From Paragorgia papillata (taxonomy: Eukaryota; Cnidaria; Anthozoa; Scleralcyonacea; Coralliidae): a stretch of DNA of 64,000 nucleotides. The DNA lies in contig JAWNZC010000265.1 of assembly GCA_035771165.1 (NCBI GenBank), forward strand, positions 2,754,001 through 2,818,000, read 5' to 3'. The translations under genes were made by a program, and so were the position numbers. Below are positions 32,455-43,718 of the stretch, in pieces. The notes beneath the pieces were generated by a model. That model was not told the DNA's origin. It searched no databases and worked only from the letters and a program-made list of their open reading frames with translations. Numbering within the stretch: the first letter of the stretch is position 1; each line of letters opens with the position of its first letter.

Positions 32455-33719
32455 CTGAAATATAAAAATAGAAAATTTATATAAACACTGACAAAACAAC
32501 GAAACATTTATTTACGAAACAAAAGAACATTGACGATACAGGACTGTGAAAACACTTCACAAATGATTCACCGCACGTTTAGGATTAGCAAAACATTGTT
32601 GGCAAATCCTTTTCTGACATTATTCATTCTTAACTTTGCCAAAAGCAAGACATGCTTGTCGATATTGAAGAAACTACTGTTTCAAAATATCAATAATATG
32701 CGTGTAAAGTACCATGTATTTCGCACTACCTTCTCCCCACTTGACCTGAATCATACCTCCGTAGCTAGTGCGTCAGACTAGTAAACCGAAGTCATGGGTT
32801 CGAATCCCTGCACGTCGTGTACGAAGGCGGGGAATACGCGTCTGTGTTCGCAGGCTACGGTCATGTGGTTCGTTCATTCAGAGTGAGACAAAGTTAACTA
32901 CCTTTTTATACAACAGTAAAACATACCTTTGACCAATCTTTCAAGTAAAGAAACGTATCAATTGGTGATCTCCCATCAGGCATTGCGGGTATATTGCCAA
33001 CGTAAAATGACGCAGGAGAAGCTGAATCCGATGAATGGTCGACCACTTCCGACATATTCAATATGTGTTGTACATCATCGGGATCAAGTCGTAAAGATGA
33101 AATATTCCAGTCAGTTAGAACAATATTGTCTATTGTCACATTTTGTACAATACCTTTAGGATCATTTAACAGCAAGAAGTTTATATGACCTTGATTTTCA
33201 ACTAAAATATCTAAAGTATCGTTCTCGTTGTAGTCAATTCCTATTTGTCCTAATCCATTTCTATCCATAACGCCTTGTTTAATCTGTAACCAAATGAATG
33301 AATGAATAAATGAACGCACGAACGAACGAACGAACGAACGAACGAACGAACGAACGAATGAATGAATGAAAATAAAAGTAAATTACTTGGTTTAAAAAAA
33401 TTACTGCTCTGTCTCGTACTCCAGGAATATGCAAAATCTTTAATCCTGACTTTAATTTCAGTTTTGTTGTATAAATTGTGAAGCCATAAAATTGGCCCAG
33501 ATTTTCTGCAGTGATTGGATATTTAGAGAAGGTAGAAGCACTAGAGCGTAATATTTTGAGGGCATCCCAGATCGACATAATCTACCAAAAAGGAAAGATA
33601 AAGCATTAGTAAAGACAGATTGCCTTGTATGGTTTATAATTATATGTTATACTTGCGGCTGTGTCTACTGCCAAATGTTAGTCATTATTTTATAGTTTAT
33701 TTATCAAAGAAGAGAAATT

Positions 33720-33750
<31 letters not shown>

Positions 33751-33920
33751 GTGCATCGTTGTGTAGATGATCGGCGTTGGGTGGGGGTGGAGGGCCGGTC
33801 AAAGCAATACCTCAACATTATTCACTCATTCATGAATGATAGTTACTGGTACCTCCTGGCAGCCCCGCCAAGAGGTTATGTTTTCAAACCAAACACAATT
33901 TTATCAAATAATATTTTTAC

Positions 33921-34014
<94 letters not shown>

Positions 34015-37000
34015 GTCTGTCTGTCTGTCTGTGTCTGTCTGTTTATTTGTCTGTTTATTTGTCTGTTTATTTGTTTGTTTGTTTATCTGTGTGTCGCCAG
34101 GATATCCCACAAAATACTGTACACTTAGATTTTCATTAAAGTTTGTGGACCCCTTTCAATTTTAGTTGAAATTTCGGATGAGAAATTGATAAAAATCTGA
34201 CCAAAAGATTCCCCGTGCAGAAAGTTTGATCGCGCTCATTATCTTTGTTTTACGCAAACATTTTTGCATAATTTTGGTACGAGTGCAATCAAGCAATATG
34301 ACTAGTTTTCTTTTTAAATGTCTCTAATAACTCGCTGGGCTGAGGTATACGCAGTCTCTGAATGCCTTCTTGTTAGGGTTATACACTAAATGTTTTCAAA
34401 CCCAAATAGAAAATCGACCTAAAAGTTTTCTAAATGTCCCCACGATAGATTGCCTAAAGTAACAACAGTTACTTTAGGCAATAAACAGTGTCTGTTTATT
34501 TACTAATAGTATTATTTATCTTTTCCAATATTGTATTCATACTAAATTAATTCGCAAATTTACTTCAGCCAAGTATTTCCTTTCTTTTTTTCCTCATAAT
34601 TTGATGTGAATTAGGGAGGATCGTGGCTGCTCTGGGGGCTGTTGCAGGGTCATATCTTACTGGATGAGGGGACTGGGGAGATGGCGTAAAAGTAAGCCCT
34701 CTCCCCAGTCCCCTCATCCAGTAACGCAGGCTACTCTCTGGGACGTTTCGATCATTCAGCTTTCAGTGACTTAAATATTGTCACAGTATGAGTTAAGTTT
34801 TTCTTTCAAATTTCTTAGATCACTATTAGCTAAGCTACTTGCGGGTAGTGACAATTGTAAATAATTTATTACTATGTCTATAATAAAATGGTAAATTTGA
34901 CCGCAGTCTCAGTAAAGTTTAGGATTTTCCTCAATAATTATATTAATGAGTTTGAGAAGTGTCATAATTTGACTGCATGGCTTAATACTGTAGAATGATG
35001 AGAGTGGAGTGAACAAGAAAAACAAGAACGAGACCTTTTTTAAATAAACTTTTCCATATTCATACTTGGGTAACGCTGGAGGTACTGGACCAGGCGGCTG
35101 AGGTAAATATTTCGAGATAACGTGACGTATGGCAAAATATTTTTCATTTGGATCACCAGATTCAGATAGAGGAGCATCATAATCATAACTTGTCAGAACA
35201 GGAAGATACAGTAGAGCCCATGTTGCTCCTAAAATCAAGATATTCAGCGTCTTAACTAACATTGACCGAAAGGGTTGTTTATTCATGTCTCACCATGGTC
35301 AATACCTAGTCTGGAAGCCCGGTAAACTTCAAAGGGGCTAACAATCCAACAGCAATTCATGTTGAGGAGGACCTGAATGTGCATAAATTCTTTGTTTTAA
35401 GTTTATGTAATATTTAAACAACATTAAATCCGAAAGTTGCTATTCTTAGGTTTCAATCACGTGACTTTTTGCTTGAGATTTAATTTCGATTTCCAGCTGG
35501 TGGTCAGGCAAAATAAGATTACATCAATTTGTACGTACAACCCATTGAACTAAAAATAACTGGAACGCTACGTTCAGTAAACTGCGCATACAAATCTTGA
35601 AGCCAAAATTTGACTCCCAGACACGCCAGTTTTGACTCCCAGACACGCACTTCCACGCGTGTTTCTACTGCGATTTACTTGGCCGTGTTTGTTTTTTTCG
35701 TGGAAAGGCTGGGTACGACTTGCATAATTTGGCTTCAAACTTCCGGTTGAACGTAGCGTTCCAGTTATTTTTAGTTCAATGGTACAACCTAGCACAACGC
35801 TAGCGTACGGCATTTTCCAACAGGAACGTAAACAACTCTAGAGTATCAAATATCGTGAAAATATTTTGAATTGTCGTTTGCTTTTGACCAACCATCACGG
35901 ACGAGACGTCACGTGAAAGTAAAGAATTGGACGATTGTTTCATTATACAGAAAATACAATGCGTTCAGCATAGGCGGCGGAACCGGGGGGGGGGGGCTGG
36001 GGGGGCTAAAGGCCCCCCAACTTTGTAAAAGTGGAAAAAAGGGGGGCTAAGCTACCCTACCTTTGCGCCAAAGGTAAGGGTGATTATACGTTGAATATTT
36101 ATACATCTTCGATATACAGCATTTTGAAAATTCCATATCACTGCAGGGTGACATATCCTGGTGAAAATCGTAAGAAAAATCGTGCCGTGTGATAGCTCAA
36201 AACTCATTTCATGAAATACTCCACGTATTAGCATTTGATGACTGCTGACCAGAAGTATTATGAATGAGCCATATCGAAATGCCAAGAATTAAGAAAGGCC
36301 CAAAACGCAGGAAATGCCATTTCAGAGACTCTAGATTTCAAAATTTTCCGCGCATGCCCCCGGACCCCCCTAGAGGTTTCTCGCGCCTTCGGCGCTCGAA
36401 GTTCAGCCCCCCCCCCCTACTAAACCTATCTTCCGCCGCCTATGGCGTTCAGTAAACATGAAAGTGCACAAACTGAACGAAAACATTAGTAGAACTATGA
36501 CTTTTGTCAGGTTTCCAGATCATGATGTATAGATCATATTCATATTTATGTGCATATAAATTAGCCCCTCTGAACTCGTTTTCATGTGCGAAATTCAAAA
36601 GAATCTTTACTCTGAAACGAGGTCAGAGGGGCTAATTTATATGCACATAAAAGGATTTTAAATCGTCGGCCATTTATGAATAAGTTCTATATTTCTATTG
36701 ACTATATGGTATAGCCGCGACCCCATAAACATAAATCAAGAGCCGTCAAAAACACTGGTCGAACAACATAGTCCCCCGAGCCTGGAAAAGTGAGTCATTG
36801 TAATCATAAGATCTTAAATGAAAGTTGTATTTATCATAATCATGACTCCATACTGTCCTGGTCTCCGCCTTCCGTTGCAGACGTTCTATGTATAGTTCCC
36901 TTCCCTCCCACTGGCTAATGCTGTCAAACATGGCATTGCGTTATATTCAACTTAAACGCGCATTTCAGGCATTATAAGGACACAAACTTGAAAAAATTCG

Positions 37001-40000
37001 AGAACAAATTCAAGTCAACATGATTAAGATTATAGTGAATATCACACACTTCAAAACTTGAACATGCACTGGAAGAAAATGCACTAGTAGTAGTATCCTT
37101 ATCGTTTTCAGAATATTGTCTCTTTTCCTGTGCACAAATATAATTTTAGTTTCGCGCAAAACTATTAACGAAGCAGTAAGTGTATACCTGACCTGACGCT
37201 GTGCCTTTAAACGCAGTACGGTCAAGTCCCTACTTATGAACAGGTTTTCTTTTGGCTATAGGTAACCAATTGTCAATTACGAATTCGTTTCCATACCTGT
37301 TTCGGATTTTGTTCTCTACGGGGGTTGCTTCGTTCTTTAAAAATTCCGCTTTTATAGATTTCTATATAGAATAATTGATTACAGAAACTAGATACTCACC
37401 ATTATTGTAGCCAAAATTAGTTCCTCCTTCAAACATGTAAATGTTTACTGAAGCATTCATTGCTAGTATTGTATCTAAAGCTTTGGCGACAACTGTTGCG
37501 TTTTTTCTTTGAAATGGCAACCCCCAATTATCGATCCAACCGACATAAAATTCTGTGTTCACTAAAGGTCCTTTGGGCTGATATCTTCTCTGCGTCTCAA
37601 AAGCAGTCTTTGGATTTGTTTCTGGAAGAAATTTTAATTACAAATAATAAAGAACTGATATCTGAAAACAGACTCTAAATAATTATTACTCTATGTAAAA
37701 TCTATCCAAATCTAGTCAGTAATCCCCGTTGGCAAGAACCTGCACGAGTACTTGGTATATAAACCCATCCATCTCTCGACATATATTGCAGTCTTTTGAA
37801 AGTGACACTTTAAGTGCGCTTTACTTTTCAACAGTTTAATTTTTTATGGGTTTTTTTACTCAACCTTTTGTCATGTTTATGTAATTAAATGATCTTTGGA
37901 GCTTATTACTGTATAACAGGACACTGATATGGAAAAATTCCATTGCATGTCATTGACAACACTATTAGATCTTCAAACCAAATAACCTCTTAGGTCATTT
38001 CACTCTAGCTTTCAAAAACTCAGTAATAATTCATGAGGAAAATTCAAAAGAAATTAAAGTTTAATCAGTGTCTTTATATATATCATAAAGATACCTCCTG
38101 ATTTACATAAACTTTAGCTTTGAATTTCTTGGCTTAGACAAGGTTATTTTTCAAACTTACTACGCCAATGAACTTATGCTGCTATATATACATGCGCTAC
38201 ATGGTTGGGTAAACGCAACTTAATTCATAGAGAGGGCCACAAGTTTATTAGCCTTTGGCTATTTAGTGCAACCCTCTGTAAATAAAGTTTTCACCTTACC
38301 TTACCTTACTTGTAGACGCAAAAACTAAAAACATGTCTTATTTATTGAGATAAAATTAATTTTAAACTACCTGGCCCAAAATCAACAGTTGTAAAAAGTG
38401 AGGGAAGAGATCCACAATTAATATCTGCTTTAAAATTAACTGGATCAACTGTGAACAGAATGACGTCTTTCCCAAGCAGGTTTTCAAAAAGAGTTTGCAA
38501 GTACATCATGTATTTATGATCACATGTATAGTAGCTACCGTACTCGTTTTCTACCTGGAACAAAAATTAAAGAAATAAGGAAAAATCATTGACAGTGTGA
38601 TGGGCCATGATGTAGCTTACATTTGCTCAATGTTTGGCATTATGAGCCATGATGAAAAATCCACATACACGAGAAAATGATTTAAACGTAGGAAACGTAG
38701 GATTTTACAATATATATATATATATATATATATTGTAAAATCCTACGTTATATATATATATATATATATTGTAAAATCCTACGTTTAAATCATTTTCTCG
38801 TGTATGTGGATTTTTCATCATTTCATATATATATATATATATAAGTAGCAAGTTTGAAAACATATGAATAGAGTGCTCAATACCGAGGTAGAGCGGAATA
38901 AGGCTCGCCACACGAAACAAATTTGTAGTGAATAAAATTTTAATGAAGTAACCGAAGTTTATCCTCTTGTCTATATATATATATATATATATATATCAGA
39001 ACTTTCTCTTGAAACTTCTCTTTTCAATATCATATCTAGCTTTTAAAAATTATATTTTTTTAATATCTTATCGCTCAGTAGGATATGAATATATTATTTT
39101 ACCTGTACAGCAATTATAGGACCTGCATTAGAGTAGAGATACTTCTTTAATTTTGGAAGAAGAATATTCATCCAAGAACTTACAGCTGCTAAGTAAGCTA
39201 ATAGATTGACAAAAGAATAAAGTAAAATTGGTGTGAAAGATTATTTATCGAGAAGAAGGTCTGTACGGGAAAATATCAAACCAAAATCCTACAAAAAAGA
39301 CTGATATTTTCCCGTATACAGACCCAGTACACGAGGTTAATACATTGTTTATTATACATCATGGCTATTTCACGTTTTTCGATACGTGTTCAGAAAAATA
39401 TAGTCTGTTTGTTAAATAACATGCATTTGTTACATTCTGTTTTGTTTTGTTTTGTTTTGTTTTGTTTCGTTTTGTTTGTTTTGTTTTGTTTTGTTTCGTT
39501 TCGTTTCGTTTAGTTTCGTTTCGTTTCGTTTGTTTTGTTTTGTTTTGTTTTGTTTCGTTTCGTTTCGTTTTGTTTCGTTTTGTTTCGTTTTGTTTTGTTT
39601 CGCCGGTTTTAATTAAATAAACTGCACGAGCGCGCGCATAATATCAACCCCTCTAATTATTTTTATTTTTTACCTTTATCTGAAGAACGTAAAACCATTG
39701 AACTATTTTGTAGTAACCAAGCAGGAAACCCACCCTAAACAGTAAATGAGGCCTTTAGACTGACAATATTTTTAATTAGAAAAAAGAGATTCAAAATAAT
39801 CGAACAAAATTAGTTAACAATTCTTTAGGAAAAATAAAGAGAAATGCGTTTAATAGTGGACGAAAGTCCTCTCTACCTTTTATTTGATTTGCGTGTAATA
39901 AATATAATAAATGCTAAAATCGAGACGTATATATTTGCAATGTACAGTACAATATTCAAATTAGATCCTGATTATATTATAGACGTATAGAAACGTTCGC

Positions 40001-42843
40001 CTTGGGATATATATATATTTGTAATGTACAGTACAATATTCAAATTAGATCCTGATTATATCATAGACGTCTAGAAACGTTCGCCTTGGGATATATATTT
40101 GTTTGATCATATTCTATTTGTAAAATGGCTTTATAATACGACCTCGAAAAAAATAAGAATGAAAGAAAAGTCTGCTGCAAACGTACAGTCAGAAACTTGT
40201 TAAAGAATTGACTTATGAAAAAACTTACATCCAATGATCAGTGAAATTTAGAGCAAAACTAATCAGTAACCTAGCACCCATCAATAGCAGGGAGATCTTG
40301 AGTTCAAATGGCATTGTGGTCTGTCCAGGGTAATAAACTCAATTTAAAAGGTGATTGCTTTGTAGTGTACAAACACAATGAAAAAAAATTATTTTTTTAA
40401 AAAATACTTTGATGACAACAATATCTAAATATGATCGTTGTGATATTGGTAAAAACAACAATTCTCCGACGTATAAGAATAGATTTATCCTTACACGTCT
40501 CAGCATCATTAAACAATCACCTTTTGAATTGGGCTTCTTACCTTGGACAGGCCACAATGCACTGCAAATTCAAAATGGCATCGCTATTCGTTTTACCCGC
40601 GCGGAAATCAGTGTTTAGCAAATGTGGTGCGATGAATGTTATATAAGAAAGTGCACATACCAGATCCCACTCAGCACAAATATAAGGACCTGGAAAGAAA
40701 TTAAAAAAAAAGTGTCATAATCACTTTCAGGGAGAACATAACAAACATAACTATAAGATATATAGTACTTAACAAGCGGTGCTCTGTTTGGCGAACGAAC
40801 CAACAGATATAACGTAAATATTCTAAGGTTTTGAAACATTATACGTATAAACGGCCTTCTATTTTGAAATAGATATTTTTGACTGGAGTGTACGTGTTCC
40901 GTTTAAGAATAAATGCAAAAAATAATTGTAAACATAGCAACTAAACACAGCTGAGGATCACTATACCTGGTCTAACAATCAGTAAAAGATCCAAACTGTT
41001 TACAAGATTTATAAAAACTTCGATATCTGCTTCTTCCTTGAAATTGAATTCACCTCGAGTCCGTTCGTGTACATTCCATGCAATGTAACTATATGACGAA
41101 TATAGAACAATTAACATTATTTTCTTTAGCCGATTATAGACGAAATAAATTAAATAAAAATATAATAGACCTTATTCCAAAATAGTCGACACGTTTTATA
41201 CATAGGCGTACGAGGCGGGGGAGCAGCTGCCCCCCCAGACGAATGGAAATGTTGCTAAGTCGGGCAAATTTTCAAGCTAAGTCGGGCAAAAATATAGGGA
41301 AAAAATTATAAAATAGGATGAAAATAAGGAAAAGTAATCAAAACAATTTAATATCTGTGTATTGTAGGAGATACAGTATATTGAACAACATGCACTTAGT
41401 GTTTTTTTTATATGAAAAGTCGGGCAATTTCCGTTTCAGTCGGGCAAAATGTTCTCCGCCCCCCCTATAAATTTGTGCCCGTACGCCTATGATTTTATAT
41501 GCATATAAATTAGCCCTTATGAGTTATGACATCATTTTAAAGAAAAAATCTTTTGAATTTCCCACATGAAAACAAGTTCAGAAGGGCTAATTAATTCGGC
41601 GGTCATTTTGGAATAAGGCCGATATATGATTGAAGGATTAGCTATAAATAACAATGAAGCTTTTGAAAACCAAACCAATGATAAAAATAGAATCTGTTGT
41701 GTCATTTAGGTCCAAAGTATATATAAATACAAGTACAGCAGATTTCCATTATCTTCGATAAATGTTTCTTATATGCATGTGACGTCACAAGTTCGGTGCA
41801 ACAAAACTTTCAGCTTTTGACGTGACCAACTTCCAAGTTGATTGAGAACGTGATGTAAAAAAATGGCGTATGCCAATGGTATAGGATTGTCTTTCGTTGA
41901 AATCAGTATTTGTCGTCATTTATTTTACTTGAATTACCGTCGTAGAATTAAAGGTAAAGAACGATACTTACTCACATTATTTATTATAGAATAAAATGAA
42001 CGAAATAAGAAAACAAGAAATTAGTTTAACTGTGATAAGACTGAAGAGGAAGTAATTGAAAAATGAATATTGAATCCCATGACCAGGTAAAGTAAAGAAA
42101 TAGCAAGACACACGAAGAGTTTTATAGAAGCAACTAGTCATTGACAGTGAACTCAAAATAAGTTGAAATGTGGTAACTGGAACGATAACGCATAAACCCA
42201 AAGGTGAGGCAAAACGTTCCAGGCGCCAGCGCGGTTTGCAGGTAGGTTTCAGTCTCCCACAAAATGTTTTTACACGGCCGCCCGTCTTGAGCGAACTGTG
42301 AAGGATCGAAAAAAGGTTTGAAAAATTAGTTATCAAATAATTTTGCCTTCCCGGCATTGTTGTGTAGTCTGTCGTTGTTTTATTTACTGTATATCTGTCC
42401 AAAACTATACAGTAATTAAGCTAGGGATGAAAATAGGCTGAGAAAACAGACGTCCTTTTGCTAGCTATAGGATAGGCTAGACCAGGTTGCTTACAATGTT
42501 TTGCACAGTGGTAATAAAATGACATTGTGGACTAAGGTTAGGTATATGTATAGCTTGCATTTGCACAGTGTTTGACAATATGAGCCATTAGCTTACATTT
42601 GATCATAGCTTACATTTGCACAGTATTTAGTCCTGCTGCCTTCATTTTCATTAAACGATCTTTCCAATATATTCGTGGTATTCTAAAATAATGTATGTCT
42701 CCAGATATATAACGAAATACTTCACCATCTTTGAGGAAGACGTTGTTCTCGTAATCAATGATAAATGAACGACCAAAGCAACCAAATATACAACAACCAG
42801 AGAAGAAAACCAAGCAGCATATTCGTATTTTGAAACAAACCAT
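32251..42843 (-). CDS. GLB1L: Acid beta-galactosidase GLB1-like, copy A, complete, 11 exons, 630 residues
   Basis: A GH35 exo-beta-galactosidase that removes terminal beta-linked galactose from glycolipids and glycans in lysosomes or outside the cell. The eleven exons join in frame. Order: a hydrophobic signal segment (about residues 1-24), the opening strand [16 protein letters not shown] with [30 protein letters not shown], the acid/base Glu183 in VENEYGSY, the nucleophile Glu264 in [29 protein letters not shown], then the C-terminal beta domains ending in [12 protein letters not shown]. The 81-residue spacing of the two glutamates is one more than human E188/E268. NxS/T sites occur (NAS, NMS). 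It may be GLB1 or GLB1L; eye alone cannot separate them. Copy B lies directly upstream on the same strand with the same gene structure. Confidence 0.95.
32757..32815 (+). pseudogene. tRNA-like relic (Thr-type) or tRNA-derived SINE head
   Basis: Shows an A-box-like TAGCTAGTGCGTCAGACT and a perfect B box GGGTTCGAATCCC. The anticodon-loop sequence CTAGTAA would read AGT, but the 3' anticodon stem and T stem are broken, so no functional tRNA. Beta-galactosidase A intron 10. Confidence 0.4.
32927..33283 (-). CDS. GLB1L: GLB1-like A exon 10
   Basis: Residues 445-563, from [12 protein letters not shown] through [23 protein letters not shown] and the YLKDWSK end. It is 357 bp, the same as in copy B. 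Confidence 0.93.
33297..33372. repeat. (CGAA)n microsatellite
   Basis: GAAC/GAAT units immediately beside beta-galactosidase A exon 10, in intron 9. Confidence 0.95.
33387..33581 (-). CDS. GLB1L: GLB1-like A exon 9
   Basis: Residues 380-444, [11 protein letters not shown] to [12 protein letters not shown], with the [10 protein letters not shown] strand of the galactose-binding-like domain. Phase 0 at both ends. Confidence 0.92.
33718..34085. repeat. Poly-G run and (TGTC)n tract with conserved head
   Basis: A 19-G run near 33733-33751. Then the 46-bp head (33876-33921) identical to that at 29876, followed by about 160 bp of TGTC and TTTG units. Beta-galactosidase A intron 8. Confidence 0.9.
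34086..35034. other. Beta-galactosidase A intron 8, remainder
   Basis: Contains a short hairpin ATTGCCTAAAGTAAC (34450-34483) and a larger one at 34660-34725 (ACTGGATGAGGGGACTGGGG facing its complement). No exon. Confidence 0.55.
35035..35228 (-). CDS. GLB1L: GLB1-like A exon 8
   Basis: Residues 315-379, [20 protein letters not shown] to [11 protein letters not shown]. Its first dozen residues are diverged from copy B and three codons shorter. Donor GTCTCG is weak. Confidence 0.92.
35542..35782. mobile_element. Inverted-repeat MITE, 241 bp
   Basis: CCATTGAACTAAAAATAACT at the left faces its complement at the right, and TACAAC flanks both ends as a probable target duplication. Beta-galactosidase A intron 7. 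Confidence 0.75.
35969..36444. mobile_element. hAT-type element, 476 bp, perfect 8-bp target duplication
   Basis: TIRs CATAGGCGGCGGAA and TTCCGCCGCCTATG. GCGTTCAG sits at 35961-35968 and 36445-36452. The interior matches 17321-17839, including a CTTCGATATACAGCATTTT block. Beta-galactosidase A intron 7. Confidence 0.88.
36550..36705. mobile_element. Decayed copy of the ATGCACATAAA inverted-repeat MITE
   Basis: TTTATGTGCATATAAATTAG faces its complement. The outer terminus is retained only on the right (GGCCATTTATGAATAAG). Better copies at 41166 and 50147. Confidence 0.6.
37400..37621 (-). CDS. GLB1L: GLB1-like A exon 7 (nucleophile Glu)
   Basis: Residues 241-314, with [19 protein letters not shown] (Glu264) and [17 protein letters not shown]. 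Phase 1 at both ends; donor GTGAGT. Confidence 0.95.
38020..38180. repeat. Dispersed TAATAATTCATGAGGAAAAT repeat
   Basis: Near-identical to 21672-21830. No terminal repeats seen. Beta-galactosidase A intron 6. Confidence 0.6.
38371..38554 (-). CDS. GLB1L: GLB1-like A exon 6 (acid/base Glu)
   Basis: Residues 180-240. [12 protein letters not shown] holds the proton donor Glu183; it ends TTVDFGP in phase 1. Confidence 0.95.
38646..39000. repeat. Hairpin with (TA)n tracts
   Basis: GAAAAATCCACATACACGAG (about 38652) faces its complement near 38815, with several TA runs between and after. Beta-galactosidase A intron 5. Confidence 0.75.
39103..39197 (-). CDS. GLB1L: GLB1-like A exon 5
   Basis: Residues 148-179, [16 protein letters not shown] then AGPIIAVQ. 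The nearer AG at 39189-39190 would break the frame; the AG at 39198-39199 restores it and matches copy B. Confidence 0.88.
39254..39400. mobile_element. Partial copy of the GGGAAAATATC hairpin element
   Basis: GTCTGTACGGGAAAATATCA faces GATATTTTCCCGTATACAGAC, followed by ATGGCTATTTCA as at 53150 and 23369. Beta-galactosidase A intron 4. Confidence 0.6.
39437..39605. repeat. (TTTTG/TTTCG)n pentanucleotide array
   Basis: About 33 units alternating blocks of TTTTG and TTTCG, just downstream of the 61-bp exon 4 of beta-galactosidase A. Confidence 0.97.
39674..39734 (-). CDS. GLB1L: GLB1-like A exon 4
   Basis: Residues 128-147, [20 protein letters not shown], matching the GG.P.WLL...S..LR.SD motif. 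Phase 1 out. Confidence 0.92.
39930..40097. repeat. 84-bp tandem duplication
   Basis: The block from AATGTACAGTACAATATTC to CGCCTTGGGATATAT occurs at 39939 and 40023 with few differences. Beta-galactosidase A intron 3. Confidence 0.9.
40295..40588. mobile_element. Inverted-repeat MITE
   Basis: GGCATTGTGGTCTGTCCAGG with AAAAGGTGATTG on the left faces its complement on the right. Ends 73 bp before the micro-exon of beta-galactosidase A. Confidence 0.65.
40661..40689 (-). CDS. GLB1L: GLB1-like A exon 3 (29-bp micro-exon)
   Basis: Only 29 bp, encoding PYICAEWDL, the conserved substrate-pocket motif. Without it the frame breaks. Acceptor TTCCAG, donor GTATGT. Copy B has the same 29-bp exon. Confidence 0.9.
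40967..41088 (-). CDS. GLB1L: GLB1-like A exon 2
   Basis: Residues 77-117, [16 protein letters not shown] to LLLIVRP. The same length (122 bp) as in copy B; phase 2 in, phase 1 out. Confidence 0.92.
41166..41623. mobile_element. TAGACCTTATTCCAAAAT MITE carrying a nested element
   Basis: The outer ends TAGACCTTATTCCAAAAT and ATTTTGGAATAAGGCC match the intact copy at 50147-50329. It is split by the hAT element at 41201-41491. Beta-galactosidase A intron 1. Confidence 0.75.
41201..41491. mobile_element. hAT-type MITE nested in another MITE
   Basis: Perfect 12-bp TIRs CATAGGCGTACG and CGTACGCCTATG. The flanks GTTTTATA and ATTTTATA match at 7 of 8, a slightly decayed target duplication. Confidence 0.82.
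41624..42613. other. Beta-galactosidase A intron 1, remainder
   Basis: No exon or clear repeat recognised, apart from a CCAGGCGCCAGC segment at about 42210 shared with 30645. Confidence 0.4.
42614..42843 (-). CDS. GLB1L: GLB1-like A exon 1
   Basis: Residues 1-76 with signal peptide, [18 protein letters not shown] and [18 protein letters not shown]. It ends in phase 2 before GTAAGC. Confidence 0.92.
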
Positions 42844-43028
42844 TCTGCAATTCTTATGCTTGCCTTGTGTGTTCTTGGAGCCACGTTGAACTCGTGATTA
42901 TCAAATTGTGTTGTTTAAAATATTACGAAACATGCAATGGTGTTATGTTACTAAATATTGGAGTTATATATTACAGCACAGCAGGGTTATGTAAATAGTA
43001 GTGTAGCTACCTACACTAGCGAGGGAAC

Positions 43029-43243
43029 CCTGGCACTTGCCCAAAGTGCCCTCCCCTTGATCCACCACTGAGAAACGCAAAACAGAAATTTCTCCTACTG
43101 ATTTTATAAATAACACCATGTATAAGTTTCGTATTTTATCATAATTTTTTACATGGTGTTATTTATAAAATCAGTAGGAGAAATTTCTGTTTTGCGTTTC
43201 TCAGTGGTGGATCAAGGGGAGGGCACTTTGGGCAAGTGCCAGG
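43029..43243. repeat. Perfect 94-bp inverted duplication with 27-bp loop
   Basis: The arms 43029-43122 and 43150-43243 are exact reverse complements. The right arm covers 52 bp of flank, the target-site side and the first 42 bp of the hAT element at 43202. Confidence 0.95.
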
Positions 43244-43718
43244 GGTCCCACGCTTTCGGAGGGCCCCGCAGATTTTTGGGGCCTTTTGGCTTTAATCTAA
43301 GTCTCATACTGTCGCTTTATCATACATTACAACTTCTAAAAAGAGCAAAAATATTTCAGAATCATTCCAAAACCTATTGCTATAAGAAACTTGTAAATCT
43401 ATTTATAATCTTCAATCTAAACTTTAAAATAATTGTTTGTAAATATCTTAGAGAACCAGAGTTCCAGAAATGTACGTTGAGTACCATAGATAAGCCCAAA
43501 CATTTTTACAAGATAGCTATTCCCAGCTGCCAACTGGGTTGCTACCACTGATCTATATAAGATCAGTGGTGATCAGTGGTTGCTACTCTCATTTTATTAT
43601 TAATTTCCCCCGATTTTTCTAGTCTCTTTATGACTTCGGTGAGAGGGAGGGGGGGGGGGGCAGATGTGAGTCAGCCACTCATGTGCCAGGGGGCGCGCTC
43701 ATGCTTGATCCGTCCCTG
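43202..43718. mobile_element. hAT-type element, 517 bp, perfect 8-bp target duplication
   Basis: Starts CAGTGGTGGATCAAG and ends CTTGATCCGTCCCTG. GCGTTTCT flanks both sides (43194-43201, 43719-43726). Sits in the 1.34-kb spacer between the two beta-galactosidase genes. Confidence 0.85.

Noticed and set aside
32757..32815. A functional tRNA-Thr gene
   Set aside because: The B box is perfect, but the anticodon and T stems do not pair, so it is listed as a relic only.
39189..39197. Nearer acceptor for beta-galactosidase A exon 5
   Set aside because: Using the AG at 39189-39190 breaks the frame and loses the YLAAV segment present in copy B and in the family.
41977..42402. 141-codon minus-strand frame in beta-galactosidase A intron 1
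   Set aside because: No family resemblance, and it is skipped by an exon 1 to exon 2 junction with matching phases.
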